From: Tropicimonas sp033101155
Lineage (GTDB): Bacteria; Pseudomonadota; Alphaproteobacteria; Rhodobacterales; Rhodobacteraceae
NCBI RefSeq assembly: GCF_033101155.1
Contig: NZ_JAWMPX010000018.1
Location: 41,721-105,720 of the forward strand
Direction of reading: 5' to 3'
Length of the DNA: 64,000 bases
Position numbers and translations under genes: made by a program. The notes beneath the pieces are model-generated. The model was not told the DNA's origin. It saw nothing but the letters and a program-made list of their open reading frames with translations, and made no database searches. Shown here piece by piece: positions 15,617-23,285 of this stretch (the stretch's first letter is position 1; every line of letters starts with the position of its first letter).

Positions 15617-17719
15617 GTGACAAATTCGACGGATAACAAGCTTCTGAGCAATCAATGGGACACGGGTCACGCTGTGGGCTTGAGCGAATCGGAGTTGCTG
15701 CTCTATCGCTCGAATTTGCTCGGTTCTGACAAGCGCGTGACCAATTATGGCGGCGGAAACACCTCGGCCAAGATCACGGAGACCGACCCGTTGACCGGCC
15801 AGCCCTGCGATGTGCTCTGGGTCAAGGGCTCGGGCGGCGATCTCGGCTCCATCGCCCGGTCCGGCTTCTCGACCCTCTACATGGACAAGCTCGTCGCCCT
15901 GAAGGGGCTCTATCGTGGGCCTGAACATGAAGACGAGATGGTGGGTTACCTGCCTCACTGCACCTTCGACCTGAACCCGCGCGCAGCGTCCATCGACACG
16001 CCCTTGCATGCCTATGTGCCCAAAGCCCATGTCGATCATGTCCACCCCGATGCGATCATCGCCATCGCGGCGTCGGCTGGTTCGAAGGTGCTCACCGAGG
16101 AGATCTTCGGCGGCGAGATCGGTTGGCTGCCCTGGAAGCGGCCGGGCTACGAGCTTGGGCTCTGGCTTGAGACATTCTGCCTCGAAAACCCCGACGCCAA
16201 GGGCGTCATCCTTGAATCCCACGGGCTGTTCACATGGGCCGATAGCGCCGAAGACTGCTACGCGCTGACAATTGACAGCATCAATCGCGCCATCACCTGG
16301 TTCGACGCCAGGACGGAGGGCAAGCCGTCTTTCGGTGGCGCAATCCATGCCTCTCTTGAAGCAGAGGCGCGCGCCGCCGTCGCGTCCGAGCTGATGCCGG
16401 CGATTCGCGGCATGATCTCCGGCGCCCACCACATGGTCGGCCATTTCGATGACCAACCCGCGGTTCTGGACTTCGTGAATGCCGCGGACATGCCGACGCT
16501 CGCCGCGCTCGGGACAAGCTGCCCGGATCACTTCCTGCGCACCAAGATCTGTCCGCTGGTGGTGGATTTTGACCCGGCCAAACCGGATGTGAGCGCCCTG
16601 CTCGACGGGTTGGCGGCATCGGTGGTCACCTATCGAGAGAACTACGCGGCCTATTACGAGCGCTGCAAACGCGACAACAGCCCGGCCATGCGCGATCCCA
16701 ACGCGGTGGTCTACCTCGTGCCCGGTGTCGGCATGATCACTTTTGCCAAGGACAAGGCGACGGCGCGCATTTCAGGCGAGTTTTATGTCAACGCGATCAA
16801 CGTGATGCGTGGCGCTTCGGCGGTTTCAGACTATTGCGGCCTGCCGGAACAGGAGGCCTTCGATATCGAGTACTGGCTGCTGGAAGAGGCCAAGCTGCAA
16901 CGCATGCCGACGCCGAAACCGCTGGCTGGCAGGGTTGCGCTCGTTACAGGCGCCGCCGGCGGCATCGGTTCGGCCACAGCGGAGCGCTTCCTGCGCGAAG
17001 GCGCCTGCGTCGTGCTCACCGACATCGCGCGTGACACGCTGGAGGAGACACGGGTTGCCCTGGCGTCGCGGCACTCCGCCGACGTTGTCCGCGCTGTTGA
17101 ACTGGATGTGACCGACGAAACCGCCGTGGACACGGCCTTCGCCACCGCTGCGCGGGAATTCGGCGGGGTGGACCTGCTGGTGTCCAATGCCGGCATCGCG
17201 TCTTCAGCGCCGATCGAGGAGACCAGCCTCGAGCTGTGGAATCGCAACATGTCGATCCTCTCCACGGGGTATTTTCTCGTCTCGCGCGCGGCCTTCCGGC
17301 TGATGAAAACGCAGTCCATTGGTGGCGCCGTAGTCTTTGTCGCCTCCAAGAACGGTCTTGCCGCCTCGCCCAATGCCTCGGCCTATTGCACCGCCAAGGC
17401 CAGCGAGATCCACCTCGCCCGCTGCCTCGCGCTCGAAGGCGCACCTGAGGGGATCCGGGTCAACGTGGTCAACCCGGACGCGGTCCTGCGCGGCTCCCGG
17501 ATTTGGTCCGGCGAATGGCTCGACCAACGCGCCGGGACCTATGGCACCGACAAGGAAGGGCTGGAGGAAATGTACCGTCAGCGCTCGTTGCTCAAACGCT
17601 CGGTCCTGCCCGAGGACATCGCCGAGGCCGCCTACTTCCTCGTCTCGGAGGCCTCGGCCAAGTCCACCGGAAATATCCTGAACGTCGATGCCGGGAATGT
17701 GCAGTCGTTCACACGGTAG
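15617..17719 (+). CDS. Bifunctional rhamnulose-1-phosphate aldolase / lactaldehyde-type short-chain dehydrogenase
   Basis: A two-domain protein of 700 aa. The N-terminal class II aldolase domain (about 1-430; TNYGGGNTSAKI at about 36-47, VKGSGGDLGSI, HVDHVHPDAIIAIAAS, ESHGLFTWAD) cleaves rhamnulose 1-phosphate. The C-terminal SDR domain (from about 435; TGAAGGIGSAT near 443, NAGIASSAPIEE, catalytic Y-x-x-x-K in SAYCTAKA near 589) is expected to oxidise L-lactaldehyde to lactate. This architecture corresponds to the rhizobial RhaD (also called RhaDE). The start is a GTG at 15617 with GGGGAGG upstream; the frame stays open to 15530, inside the operator region, which argues against an earlier start. 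Divergent from rhaR and likely controlled by it. Confidence 0.9.
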   Translation: MTNSTDNKLLSNQWDTGHAVGLSESELLLYRSNLLGSDKRVTNYGGGNTSAKITETDPLTGQPCDVLWVKGSGGDLGSIARSGFSTLYMDKLVALKGLYRGPEHEDEMVGYLPHCTFDLNPRAASIDTPLHAYVPKAHVDHVHPDAIIAIAASAGSKVLTEEIFGGEIGWLPWKRPGYELGLWLETFCLENPDAKGVILESHGLFTWADSAEDCYALTIDSINRAITWFDARTEGKPSFGGAIHASLEAEARAAVASELMPAIRGMISGAHHMVGHFDDQPAVLDFVNAADMPTLAALGTSCPDHFLRTKICPLVVDFDPAKPDVSALLDGLAASVVTYRENYAAYYERCKRDNSPAMRDPNAVVYLVPGVGMITFAKDKATARISGEFYVNAINVMRGASAVSDYCGLPEQEAFDIEYWLLEEAKLQRMPTPKPLAGRVALVTGAAGGIGSATAERFLREGACVVLTDIARDTLEETRVALASRHSADVVRAVELDVTDETAVDTAFATAAREFGGVDLLVSNAGIASSAPIEETSLELWNRNMSILSTGYFLVSRAAFRLMKTQSIGGAVVFVASKNGLAASPNASAYCTAKASEIHLARCLALEGAPEGIRVNVVNPDAVLRGSRIWSGEWLDQRAGTYGTDKEGLEEMYRQRSLLKRSVLPEDIAEAAYFLVSEASAKSTGNILNVDAGNVQSFTR

Positions 17720-17758
17720 GCCAAAAGCGGGCCACGGCGGGCCGCGCACGAAAATGCT

Positions 17759-17799
17759 GGAACCATTCCCAAACGGGTTCACTCGCTTGGGAAGGTTCC
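17759..17799. terminator. Hairpin between convergent genes
   Basis: GGAACC (17759-17764) pairs with GGTTCC (17794-17799), and TTCCCAA (17766-17772) with TTGGGAA (17787-17793), giving a 13 bp stem with one bulge. It lies between the converging aldolase/dehydrogenase and sulfotransferase genes, so a bidirectional terminator is the simplest reading. There is no strong T run on either side. Confidence 0.5.
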
Positions 17800-17866
17800 C
17801 CTAAAATGCAAAGAACAGGTTCGTTCGAGACGCCGGCGCCAGTCGCGGGATCATTAAAATGAAAGA

Positions 17867-18784
17867 TCATGCCCCGCGCTGAAGAGCCTCAAGGTCGGCC
17901 ATCCAAGGAGAAAGATCGAGCCCGGTCAGGATCTGGCATCGCTCGGCATCCCGCGCCATGTTCTCGAGGAGGGCTTCGGGAAGGTCAACGAGAGCGGTCT
18001 CGTCGTTCTCGGTGATAGGTTGCTGGTTCAACCCATCGATCATTTTGAAGATGCCCGCCTTGACGGAGCCCGGCAAAAGCCCTGTCACGGCACGTCGCAG
18101 GTCGGATCGTCCCTTGTTCGCGTAGATGAAATCACGCAACCTGACAAACCGGGGCTGGCTGGCCACGTTGCTCTGTATTCCCTGTTGGAGAAGCTCCGGC
18201 CGAGGGGAGGTTCCCACGAACTGGCAGAACTGGTTGTAGCCCGATGTCTCGATATCGGACGTCAACGTGTCGGACAGAAGGAACAAAGGTTCCACCTTCT
18301 TGATTTCTCTCAAGAACCTTTCGATCTGAACGGTGTAGTTGCTACGGGCTGAATAGCTCCAGTTATCGTAGGCAAAGCTGGCATCTTCCCCGGACAGGCG
18401 ATCCTGTTCGGCCAGTAGTGCTTCACGAAACGACAGGGGCTCATAGCCGCGCCGTACGCTCATGAGATATTGCGAATAGGCCCTGCGGATCGGATTTCGC
18501 AGTATGAACACGATCTTCTTTGCCGAGGTTTCCTCTGCGATACGCCATGGCGCACAAGGGGAATACATATATTCGGGGTCAATCTCGCCCGTCAGTGTCG
18601 CCGCGCGATCCGGAAATTGGCCCCGATACCACTCAGGGCCGCGTTCGCGACGGTCTGAGTGACTGAAATAGTGCGTCTCCTTGATTTTCGGAAGCCGGAT
18701 GTCGGCATGCTGGCTCAAGATGTCATGAAGGCTGGTCGTTCCGGCTTTCTGCGTTCCGACAACAAGGAAATCTATTTCGAACAT
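17867..18784 (-). CDS. Sulfotransferase (PAPS-dependent)
   Basis: Transfers sulfate from PAPS to an acceptor, here probably a surface glycan given its neighbours. The 305 aa protein opens with the 5'-phosphosulfate loop VVGTQKAGTTSLHDILSQH (about 8-26). It contains KETHYFSH (about 35-42) and the 3'-phosphate motif FILRNPIRRAYSQYLMSV (about 93-110), as in the bacterial sulfotransferase family related to heparan-sulfate enzymes. Its start overlaps the 3' end of the GT2 gene by 13 bp, and GT2 in turn overlaps the GT4 gene, so the three form one operon. The acceptor is unknown. Confidence 0.87.
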   Translation of the reverse strand: MFEIDFLVVGTQKAGTTSLHDILSQHADIRLPKIKETHYFSHSDRRERGPEWYRGQFPDRAATLTGEIDPEYMYSPCAPWRIAEETSAKKIVFILRNPIRRAYSQYLMSVRRGYEPLSFREALLAEQDRLSGEDASFAYDNWSYSARSNYTVQIERFLREIKKVEPLFLLSDTLTSDIETSGYNQFCQFVGTSPRPELLQQGIQSNVASQPRFVRLRDFIYANKGRSDLRRAVTGLLPGSVKAGIFKMIDGLNQQPITENDETALVDLPEALLENMARDAERCQILTGLDLSPWMADLEALQRGA

Positions 18785-19641
18785 GCGCTGTCTTCCCGAT
18801 CCGGGACCTTGCTCTCGATCCCGATGGCGCGCTCGAGAAAGGCTGCTCGTTCTCCCGCTGCTGTCGACAGGAACGACAGTCGTTGCAGCATCCGGAGACG
18901 TCGCCGAGCCAGATCAGGGTGCCCGATCACATCTCCATATGTGACCATGCTCATCGCTTCCTGTTCATACGTGAAATCGGAACTGCCCTGCGTCCCGAAC
19001 GCTTGGTGATGAATCTTGATCGTCGGGAGAAGAACAGGCGGACCTAGCGCGCCCTGGAGGCGGCGGCTGAGTTCCGCTTCTTCGTAGTAGAGGAAGAACC
19101 GCTCATCAAAGCCCCCAGTGGCTTCGAAAGCGGCATGCGGGACAACCATGAAGGATCCCACCGGATAAACATATCGATGCAGGGCTTTCAGCCGATGGCA
19201 GAACCGGTAGACGCGCAGCAGCTCGGTCAGGACGCTGCGATATTCGGGCAGAAGATCGAAGGCATAGATCTTCCCGTCTTCGCCGGTCTGCGCAACGGTT
19301 CCCCATTTTGAGGTTCCGAACACGGCTTTCAACCCGCAGATATTTGACATGAAGCGCATGTCTGGATTCGCGAAGACCAGAAGTTCGCCACTGGCCAGCG
19401 CAGCTCCCAAATTGCATCCAGCGCCAAACCCGCGGTTCTCGGAAAGCTCCCATCGGGTTGCGAACCCCGCCTCCCGCAACCGACATGCATGTTCGGCAAT
19501 CCGCTCGTCCCCGGAATTCTCAATGAAGACGAATTCGATCTGAACCAAGGCATCTCGACCGGAATGGTGCGTGAGGAAGCTTTCGACGTAGTCAGACAGC
19601 AGATCGTAGGACTTGTGAGAAACGGTTACGACAGAGATCAT
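18772..19641 (-). CDS. Glycosyltransferase family 2
   Basis: A 289 aa GT-A fold glycosyltransferase adding a sugar to a surface glycan. It starts with SVVTVSHKSYDLLSDYVESFL and has the NRGFGAGCNLGAALASGELLVFANPDM segment (about 73-101), in which NPD stands for the metal-binding DxD of rhamnosyltransferase-like GT2 proteins. GGFDERFFLYYEEAELSRRL (about 175-195) is also typical of that group. The start at 19641 is chosen because its ATG overlaps the TGA of the upstream GT4 gene. Relatives often use dTDP-rhamnose, but donor specificity here is inference. Confidence 0.85.
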   Translation of the reverse strand: MISVVTVSHKSYDLLSDYVESFLTHHSGRDALVQIEFVFIENSGDERIAEHACRLREAGFATRWELSENRGFGAGCNLGAALASGELLVFANPDMRFMSNICGLKAVFGTSKWGTVAQTGEDGKIYAFDLLPEYRSVLTELLRVYRFCHRLKALHRYVYPVGSFMVVPHAAFEATGGFDERFFLYYEEAELSRRLQGALGPPVLLPTIKIHHQAFGTQGSSDFTYEQEAMSMVTYGDVIGHPDLARRRLRMLQRLSFLSTAAGERAAFLERAIGIESKVPDREDSACSK

Positions 19642-20771
19642 GCCGCCGAGTGTCCCAGTTCCAGAACTGCCGTCGCGTAGACATCCGCAACGTTCGACCA
19701 CTGGTAGCGGTCAGCAATTTCATGACGTCTTGTTGCGGCCTGGTCGAGACAGATCTCGATATCGGCAGCAACCCTTTCGACAGCTGAAAGGAACGCTTCC
19801 TCATTTTCCGCTGGAAAGGACTCGCCTTCAAAGAGTCCGTCAAATTCAGCGAGAGCACCGCCATCGGAAACCACGCAAGGTGTACCAGCAGCAGCGGCTT
19901 CAATAACGGGAATACCAAAGCCCTCTGACTCACTTGGGCAGAGGAACAGATCCGCACGGGAATATGCCGCGACCAGGTCCCGGAAAGAGACACCGCCCTT
20001 GAGGTCGACAGACAATCCAGCCTCACGCGCAGACGCAACCTCGGCCTCCAGCCTGTCCGCGTAAGGGCCCTCACCGCCACCAATTATCAGGTATTCTGCA
20101 GCGATCCCCGCCTGTTTCAGCCTTTCGACGGCACGGATACCCCATTCATGTCGTTTGCGTCGCTCCAGCCGCGATACTGAAAGCAGTCTCAAAGGGCGTT
20201 GGCCGGTGCTGTTCCTCGGTCGTTCGGCGCTGGCAAAAGCCGGGTCGACCGAGTTGGGAGTCAGGAGGATGCTCTCGGAAGGAATGCCGAAATGCGCTTC
20301 AATCCGCTCTGCCGAATACCGGGAAACGGTCGCAACCATGGTCGAATGACGCGCTGACCAGCCAAATACCAGTTCGCGGATCTTGCGAAACGTCCAGGAG
20401 AAGTTGTCGGGATAATCCAGGAACAGGACATCGTGGATCACGCTGAGCGTCGGACAGGAACTGCGGAAGGGTCGCACATACTGGCTCACGACAAGATCCG
20501 CGCCAACCTCCGCAGCGACCCTTGGAATATCGACCGCGTTTCGCGCAATGAAGCCGGTGCGGATCGGAATGAAGGTGTACGGAGTGGTCACCGATTGGGA
20601 GATCGGCTCCGCAGCCGCGGCGGCGCAAAAGATTTCAACCTTCTGACCGGGAGCTTGCCGTTCCATGGCTTCAGGCAGGGCGTTCAGCACTCCGGCAAGA
20701 TAGGTCGTCGTCCCCTGCCAGCCTGCATCGAAAGTGTGAGCATCGAAAAGAATGCGGAAGGGACGACTCAT
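19638..20771 (-). CDS. Glycosyltransferase family 4
   Basis: A GT-B fold glycosyltransferase of 377 aa from the chosen start MSRPFRILFDAHTFDAGWQG. It shows LLSVSRLERRKRHEWGIRAVERL (start of the C-terminal Rossmann domain), YLIIGGGEGPYADRL, and LFLCPSESEGFGIPVIEAAAAGTPCVVSDGGAL, containing the E-x7-E motif of GT4. The open frame continues for over 200 codons upstream, but that part is Arg-rich, unlike any glycosyltransferase N-terminus, and the ATG at 20771 has a GGGGGCG stretch before it. It probably adds mannose, rhamnose or a similar sugar in the same pathway as the adjacent GT2 and sulfotransferase. Confidence 0.87.
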   Translation of the reverse strand: MSRPFRILFDAHTFDAGWQGTTTYLAGVLNALPEAMERQAPGQKVEIFCAAAAAEPISQSVTTPYTFIPIRTGFIARNAVDIPRVAAEVGADLVVSQYVRPFRSSCPTLSVIHDVLFLDYPDNFSWTFRKIRELVFGWSARHSTMVATVSRYSAERIEAHFGIPSESILLTPNSVDPAFASAERPRNSTGQRPLRLLSVSRLERRKRHEWGIRAVERLKQAGIAAEYLIIGGGEGPYADRLEAEVASAREAGLSVDLKGGVSFRDLVAAYSRADLFLCPSESEGFGIPVIEAAAAGTPCVVSDGGALAEFDGLFEGESFPAENEEAFLSAVERVAADIEICLDQAATRRHEIADRYQWSNVADVYATAVLELGHSAA

Positions 20772-21178
20772 GTCGCCCCCGCTCTTCGTCCAGGACTGGA
20801 AGCTATGGAACAAATCATATCGCACATCTCTTCCGGACAATTCTTGAGCGGATGTTGTAGGGAAGATGCCCCGCATTGGAAACTCAAATAAGGTTTCCGG
20901 CGCTTGGCTGGGGGCAAAGCCGCCCTGCCCCGGTCGGTCCGCCTGGGTTTGAGCCGCTGGCAGGCCGTTTCCGTGTTCGGCGACATCGCGCTCATGTTCC
21001 GGCAGCACGGATAACAGATAGGCGAAGAGATGCTCTCGCTGCCAAGCTTGCCCAACACAGAACGCATCGGGAACGTGCAACGCACGGTTCGGTGGGATCA
21101 TGTTAACGATCTCGAAGGATTCTCTCCGTGCTTTTCTGGCTGCGATCTTGCGGCCATACCCGATAGTGGAGTGATACC
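20772..21178. other. Gene-free divergent region, about 400 bp
   Basis: It separates the minus-strand glycosyltransferase operon from the plus-strand tailspike-like pair. All frames are open only in a low-quality, Arg/Pro-rich way. The minus frame in phase with the GT4 gene gives a segment starting MIPPNRALHVPDAF around 21100 that I do not recognise. No repeat, tRNA or operator was recognised. It must contain at least two promoters. Confidence 0.4.
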
Positions 21179-21466
21179 ATGAGCAATTGGCGCAATACCG
21201 CCATAACTCTCCCAGGCTGGGTTGAGAACACGGACCTGCCAACCGACCTGAACGACCTGAAGGGTTTCGAACACCATGCCAAGGATGTCGCGCTCGACAT
21301 CGAGGTCGGCGGCTCGGTCGAATTGCAGCGCATCGACCCGGACGGACTATGGGAGACATTCGAGACAGCCACTGGCGCCGCCGACATCGTGATCGTCGCG
21401 AACCGCTCCACAATTCGTTTCAATCCGGTCGATGCATGCACCTTCCGTGTGTGCTGGAATCAGTGA
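21179..21466 (+). CDS. Small protein upstream of tailspike-like gene, unknown function
   Basis: A 95 aa acidic protein without signal peptide or membrane segment. Its composition (ITLPGWVENTDLPTDLNDLKGF, ALDIEVGGSVELQRIDPDGLWETF, IVIVANRSTIRFNPVDACTFRVCWNQ) suggests an all-beta fold. GGAG lies 7 nt before the ATG, and the stop is 8 bp before the next gene, so the two are a transcriptional pair. Small beta proteins next to tail-fibre or tailspike genes can be chaperones or capsid/tail decorations, but nothing in the sequence decides this. I do not recognise the family. Confidence 0.65.
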   Translation: MSNWRNTAITLPGWVENTDLPTDLNDLKGFEHHAKDVALDIEVGGSVELQRIDPDGLWETFETATGAADIVIVANRSTIRFNPVDACTFRVCWNQ

Positions 21467-21474
21467 GGTAATTC

Positions 21475-23007
21475 ATGTCGATTATTCGTGGAAACGCAGA
21501 AGCCTTTTCCAAGAGGTTTGTTGCGGACCTGCCGACACTGATCACCTCGGTGGAGAGCTACTCGGAAGGGGATGCCATCGTCCTGTTCAAGGAGGGTTTC
21601 ACCTACGAAGTCGCTGCGTCGGACGCGGTTGATCATCATCTGGCCACGGAGTGTGGCACACGATTGCGTGTGCCGATCCAGCCAGGCCGTCGCCCAACCA
21701 TGGAACAATTTGGCGTCAAAGGGGACGGCTCAGACGAAAGTGCGGCTGTCCAGGCGGCAATCGATTTCATCCACGAGAACCGTCTCGGCGAACTTGGGGT
21801 CGGGGACCTTACGATCAAGTGCAATGTCGTGATGAAATCCGACGTTCGGATCGTTGGAACATCCATCTACAAGACCAAGTTCTATCCGTTTTCCGATGCC
21901 CCGGTGTTCTCGGTGAGCGACACGGTAAGTACCGTTCGGATCGGGTGGCGGGATCTTTCCATTTACGGAGATAGCTCGATGTCGTCGCAGGACGGCATTT
22001 CATTGATTCCAATGGCCGCCTCCACCTGGGTGGACACTGTGGACATCGAGGATTGCCATATTCAGGGCTGCGGCCGCTATGGCATCGACGCGGTGGGCGC
22101 GAGTACGTCAGGTCCATTCGTGCAGAACCTTCGAACCAGAAATACGGTCGTCAAATTGTGCAAGGCGTCCGCCCTCCGATTGTATGGCACCGTCCTGGAG
22201 TGCCATTTCGACAACTCGTGGTTTTCCGGCTCGGGATCCGGCGACGCAGAGCTTTCCAATGTGGTGATACTCAGTGACGGGGCCACACAGTGCCCTGCCC
22301 GCGTCTTGTTCACGGGCGGCGGAATGGGAGGACGGTCCCATTACGGCGAGGACGTGACCGCGTTCTACAACGAGGGGCACGAAGTGCAGCTCTTCAACGG
22401 AGCTTCGGAAAACGCCGAGAAATTCGTTCACGTTGCCCGTGCGACGGCCCGGAATTTCAAGATTTCCAACTACAAGCTCGCTTCGTCCTACTCCGCGTCT
22501 GACTACATCTGGCTCGAATCTGTGGACGGCGCCGAGGTCGAGAACGTCGCATTCGTTTCCGGCAACACGTTTGATCGACATATCAACGTCTCCAACACGA
22601 CGACAGCGGTCAACGTCAGGATCGGCAGCACTACTCACGGCGGCGCATTCGAACCGGATGTCGATTACATCTCGATGGACAATTTCGTGACGGTCTCGGA
22701 GAGCTCCGAGGTGGATCTGCCGAATGTTGCGACCTGCTACTCGCTGGCCTCTGTTGGCGGGGCAGGACAGAACCTGGACACGATCAACAGCATTGTCTCG
22801 AAGGGCAAAACCTCCAGCAAGCATCTTCCCAACACGACCATAACTCTGGTGGCCTATAGCGGCCCGACCGATCCCATCACGGTTCGTTCCGCCGCCGGCA
22901 ACATCGTTCTATCGGGTGGGAATTACACTCTGGACGACAATCTCAAGTCGATCACGCTGACATGGGACAGCAAGAGGCGCCGGTTCATCGAAGTGTCCCG
23001 GGCCTGA
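21475..23007 (+). CDS. Right-handed beta-helix protein, pectate-lyase-3 / tailspike-like
   Basis: A 510 aa protein. After an N-terminal domain (1-70) comes the Pectate_lyase_3 entry motif TMEQFGVKGDGSDESAAVQAAIDF (about 75-98), then a long beta-helix with repeating short strands (IEDCHIQGCGRYGIDAVG; NLRTRNTVVKLCKASALRLYG). The C-terminal 80 residues (TTITLVAYSGPTDPITVRSAAGNIVLSGGNYTL...) look like a separate beta domain. The architecture resembles phage tailspikes and polysaccharide depolymerases. No signal peptide is visible and no other phage structural gene is nearby. GAGG lies 6 nt before the ATG. It faces a glycosyltransferase/sulfotransferase operon, suggesting a role in making, trimming or binding a surface glycan. 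Enzymatic activity is unproven. Confidence 0.75.
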   Translation: MSIIRGNAEAFSKRFVADLPTLITSVESYSEGDAIVLFKEGFTYEVAASDAVDHHLATECGTRLRVPIQPGRRPTMEQFGVKGDGSDESAAVQAAIDFIHENRLGELGVGDLTIKCNVVMKSDVRIVGTSIYKTKFYPFSDAPVFSVSDTVSTVRIGWRDLSIYGDSSMSSQDGISLIPMAASTWVDTVDIEDCHIQGCGRYGIDAVGASTSGPFVQNLRTRNTVVKLCKASALRLYGTVLECHFDNSWFSGSGSGDAELSNVVILSDGATQCPARVLFTGGGMGGRSHYGEDVTAFYNEGHEVQLFNGASENAEKFVHVARATARNFKISNYKLASSYSASDYIWLESVDGAEVENVAFVSGNTFDRHINVSNTTTAVNVRIGSTTHGGAFEPDVDYISMDNFVTVSESSEVDLPNVATCYSLASVGGAGQNLDTINSIVSKGKTSSKHLPNTTITLVAYSGPTDPITVRSAAGNIVLSGGNYTLDDNLKSITLTWDSKRRRFIEVSRA

Positions 23008-23072
23008 CCGGACTCGAACCGTTCGGTGCGTTTCGGAACGCTACGTGCCAGCTCGATGGCGAAACCGAAGGG

Positions 23073-23109
23073 CAAACCCCTCCTCCCCGGTTCGGGAGCG
23101 AGGGGTTTG
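23073..23109. terminator. Bidirectional rho-independent-like terminator
   Basis: CAAACCCCTC (23073-23082) pairs with GAGGGGTTTG (23100-23109) and an inner CTCCC / GGGAG stem extends the hairpin. It lies 66 bp after the stop of the beta-helix gene, before the convergent AsmA-like gene. TGTCTT follows on the plus strand, and on the minus strand the hairpin is followed by CCCTTCGGTTTC. Confidence 0.75.
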
Positions 23110-23285
23110 TCTTCTATCGGCGACAATGGGAGCTGTCGCCCAGGACCTGCCCGTATCCTTTCGTGACGACGATTCAAACGGCAACCAACCCAGAGATCCA
23201 GTCATTGGCACGACCCAGCGCTCGGCGACACTTGAGGCCGGTGTCAATGCCAGTTTGAGACGCTCTGGAACAGCTTTGAGGCCGC

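Noticed and set aside
17773..17799. GGAAC-N19-CGTT on the minus strand, similar to the general-stress ECF (EcfG) promoter consensus
   Set aside because: It overlaps the stem of the convergent-gene hairpin and would drive transcription into the 3' end of the aldolase/dehydrogenase gene on the wrong strand; likely chance.
20772..21413. N-terminal extension of the GT4 gene to 21413
   Set aside because: The upstream segment is Arg/Ser rich, lacks similarity to GT4 proteins, and the homologous fold starts right after the ATG at 20771.
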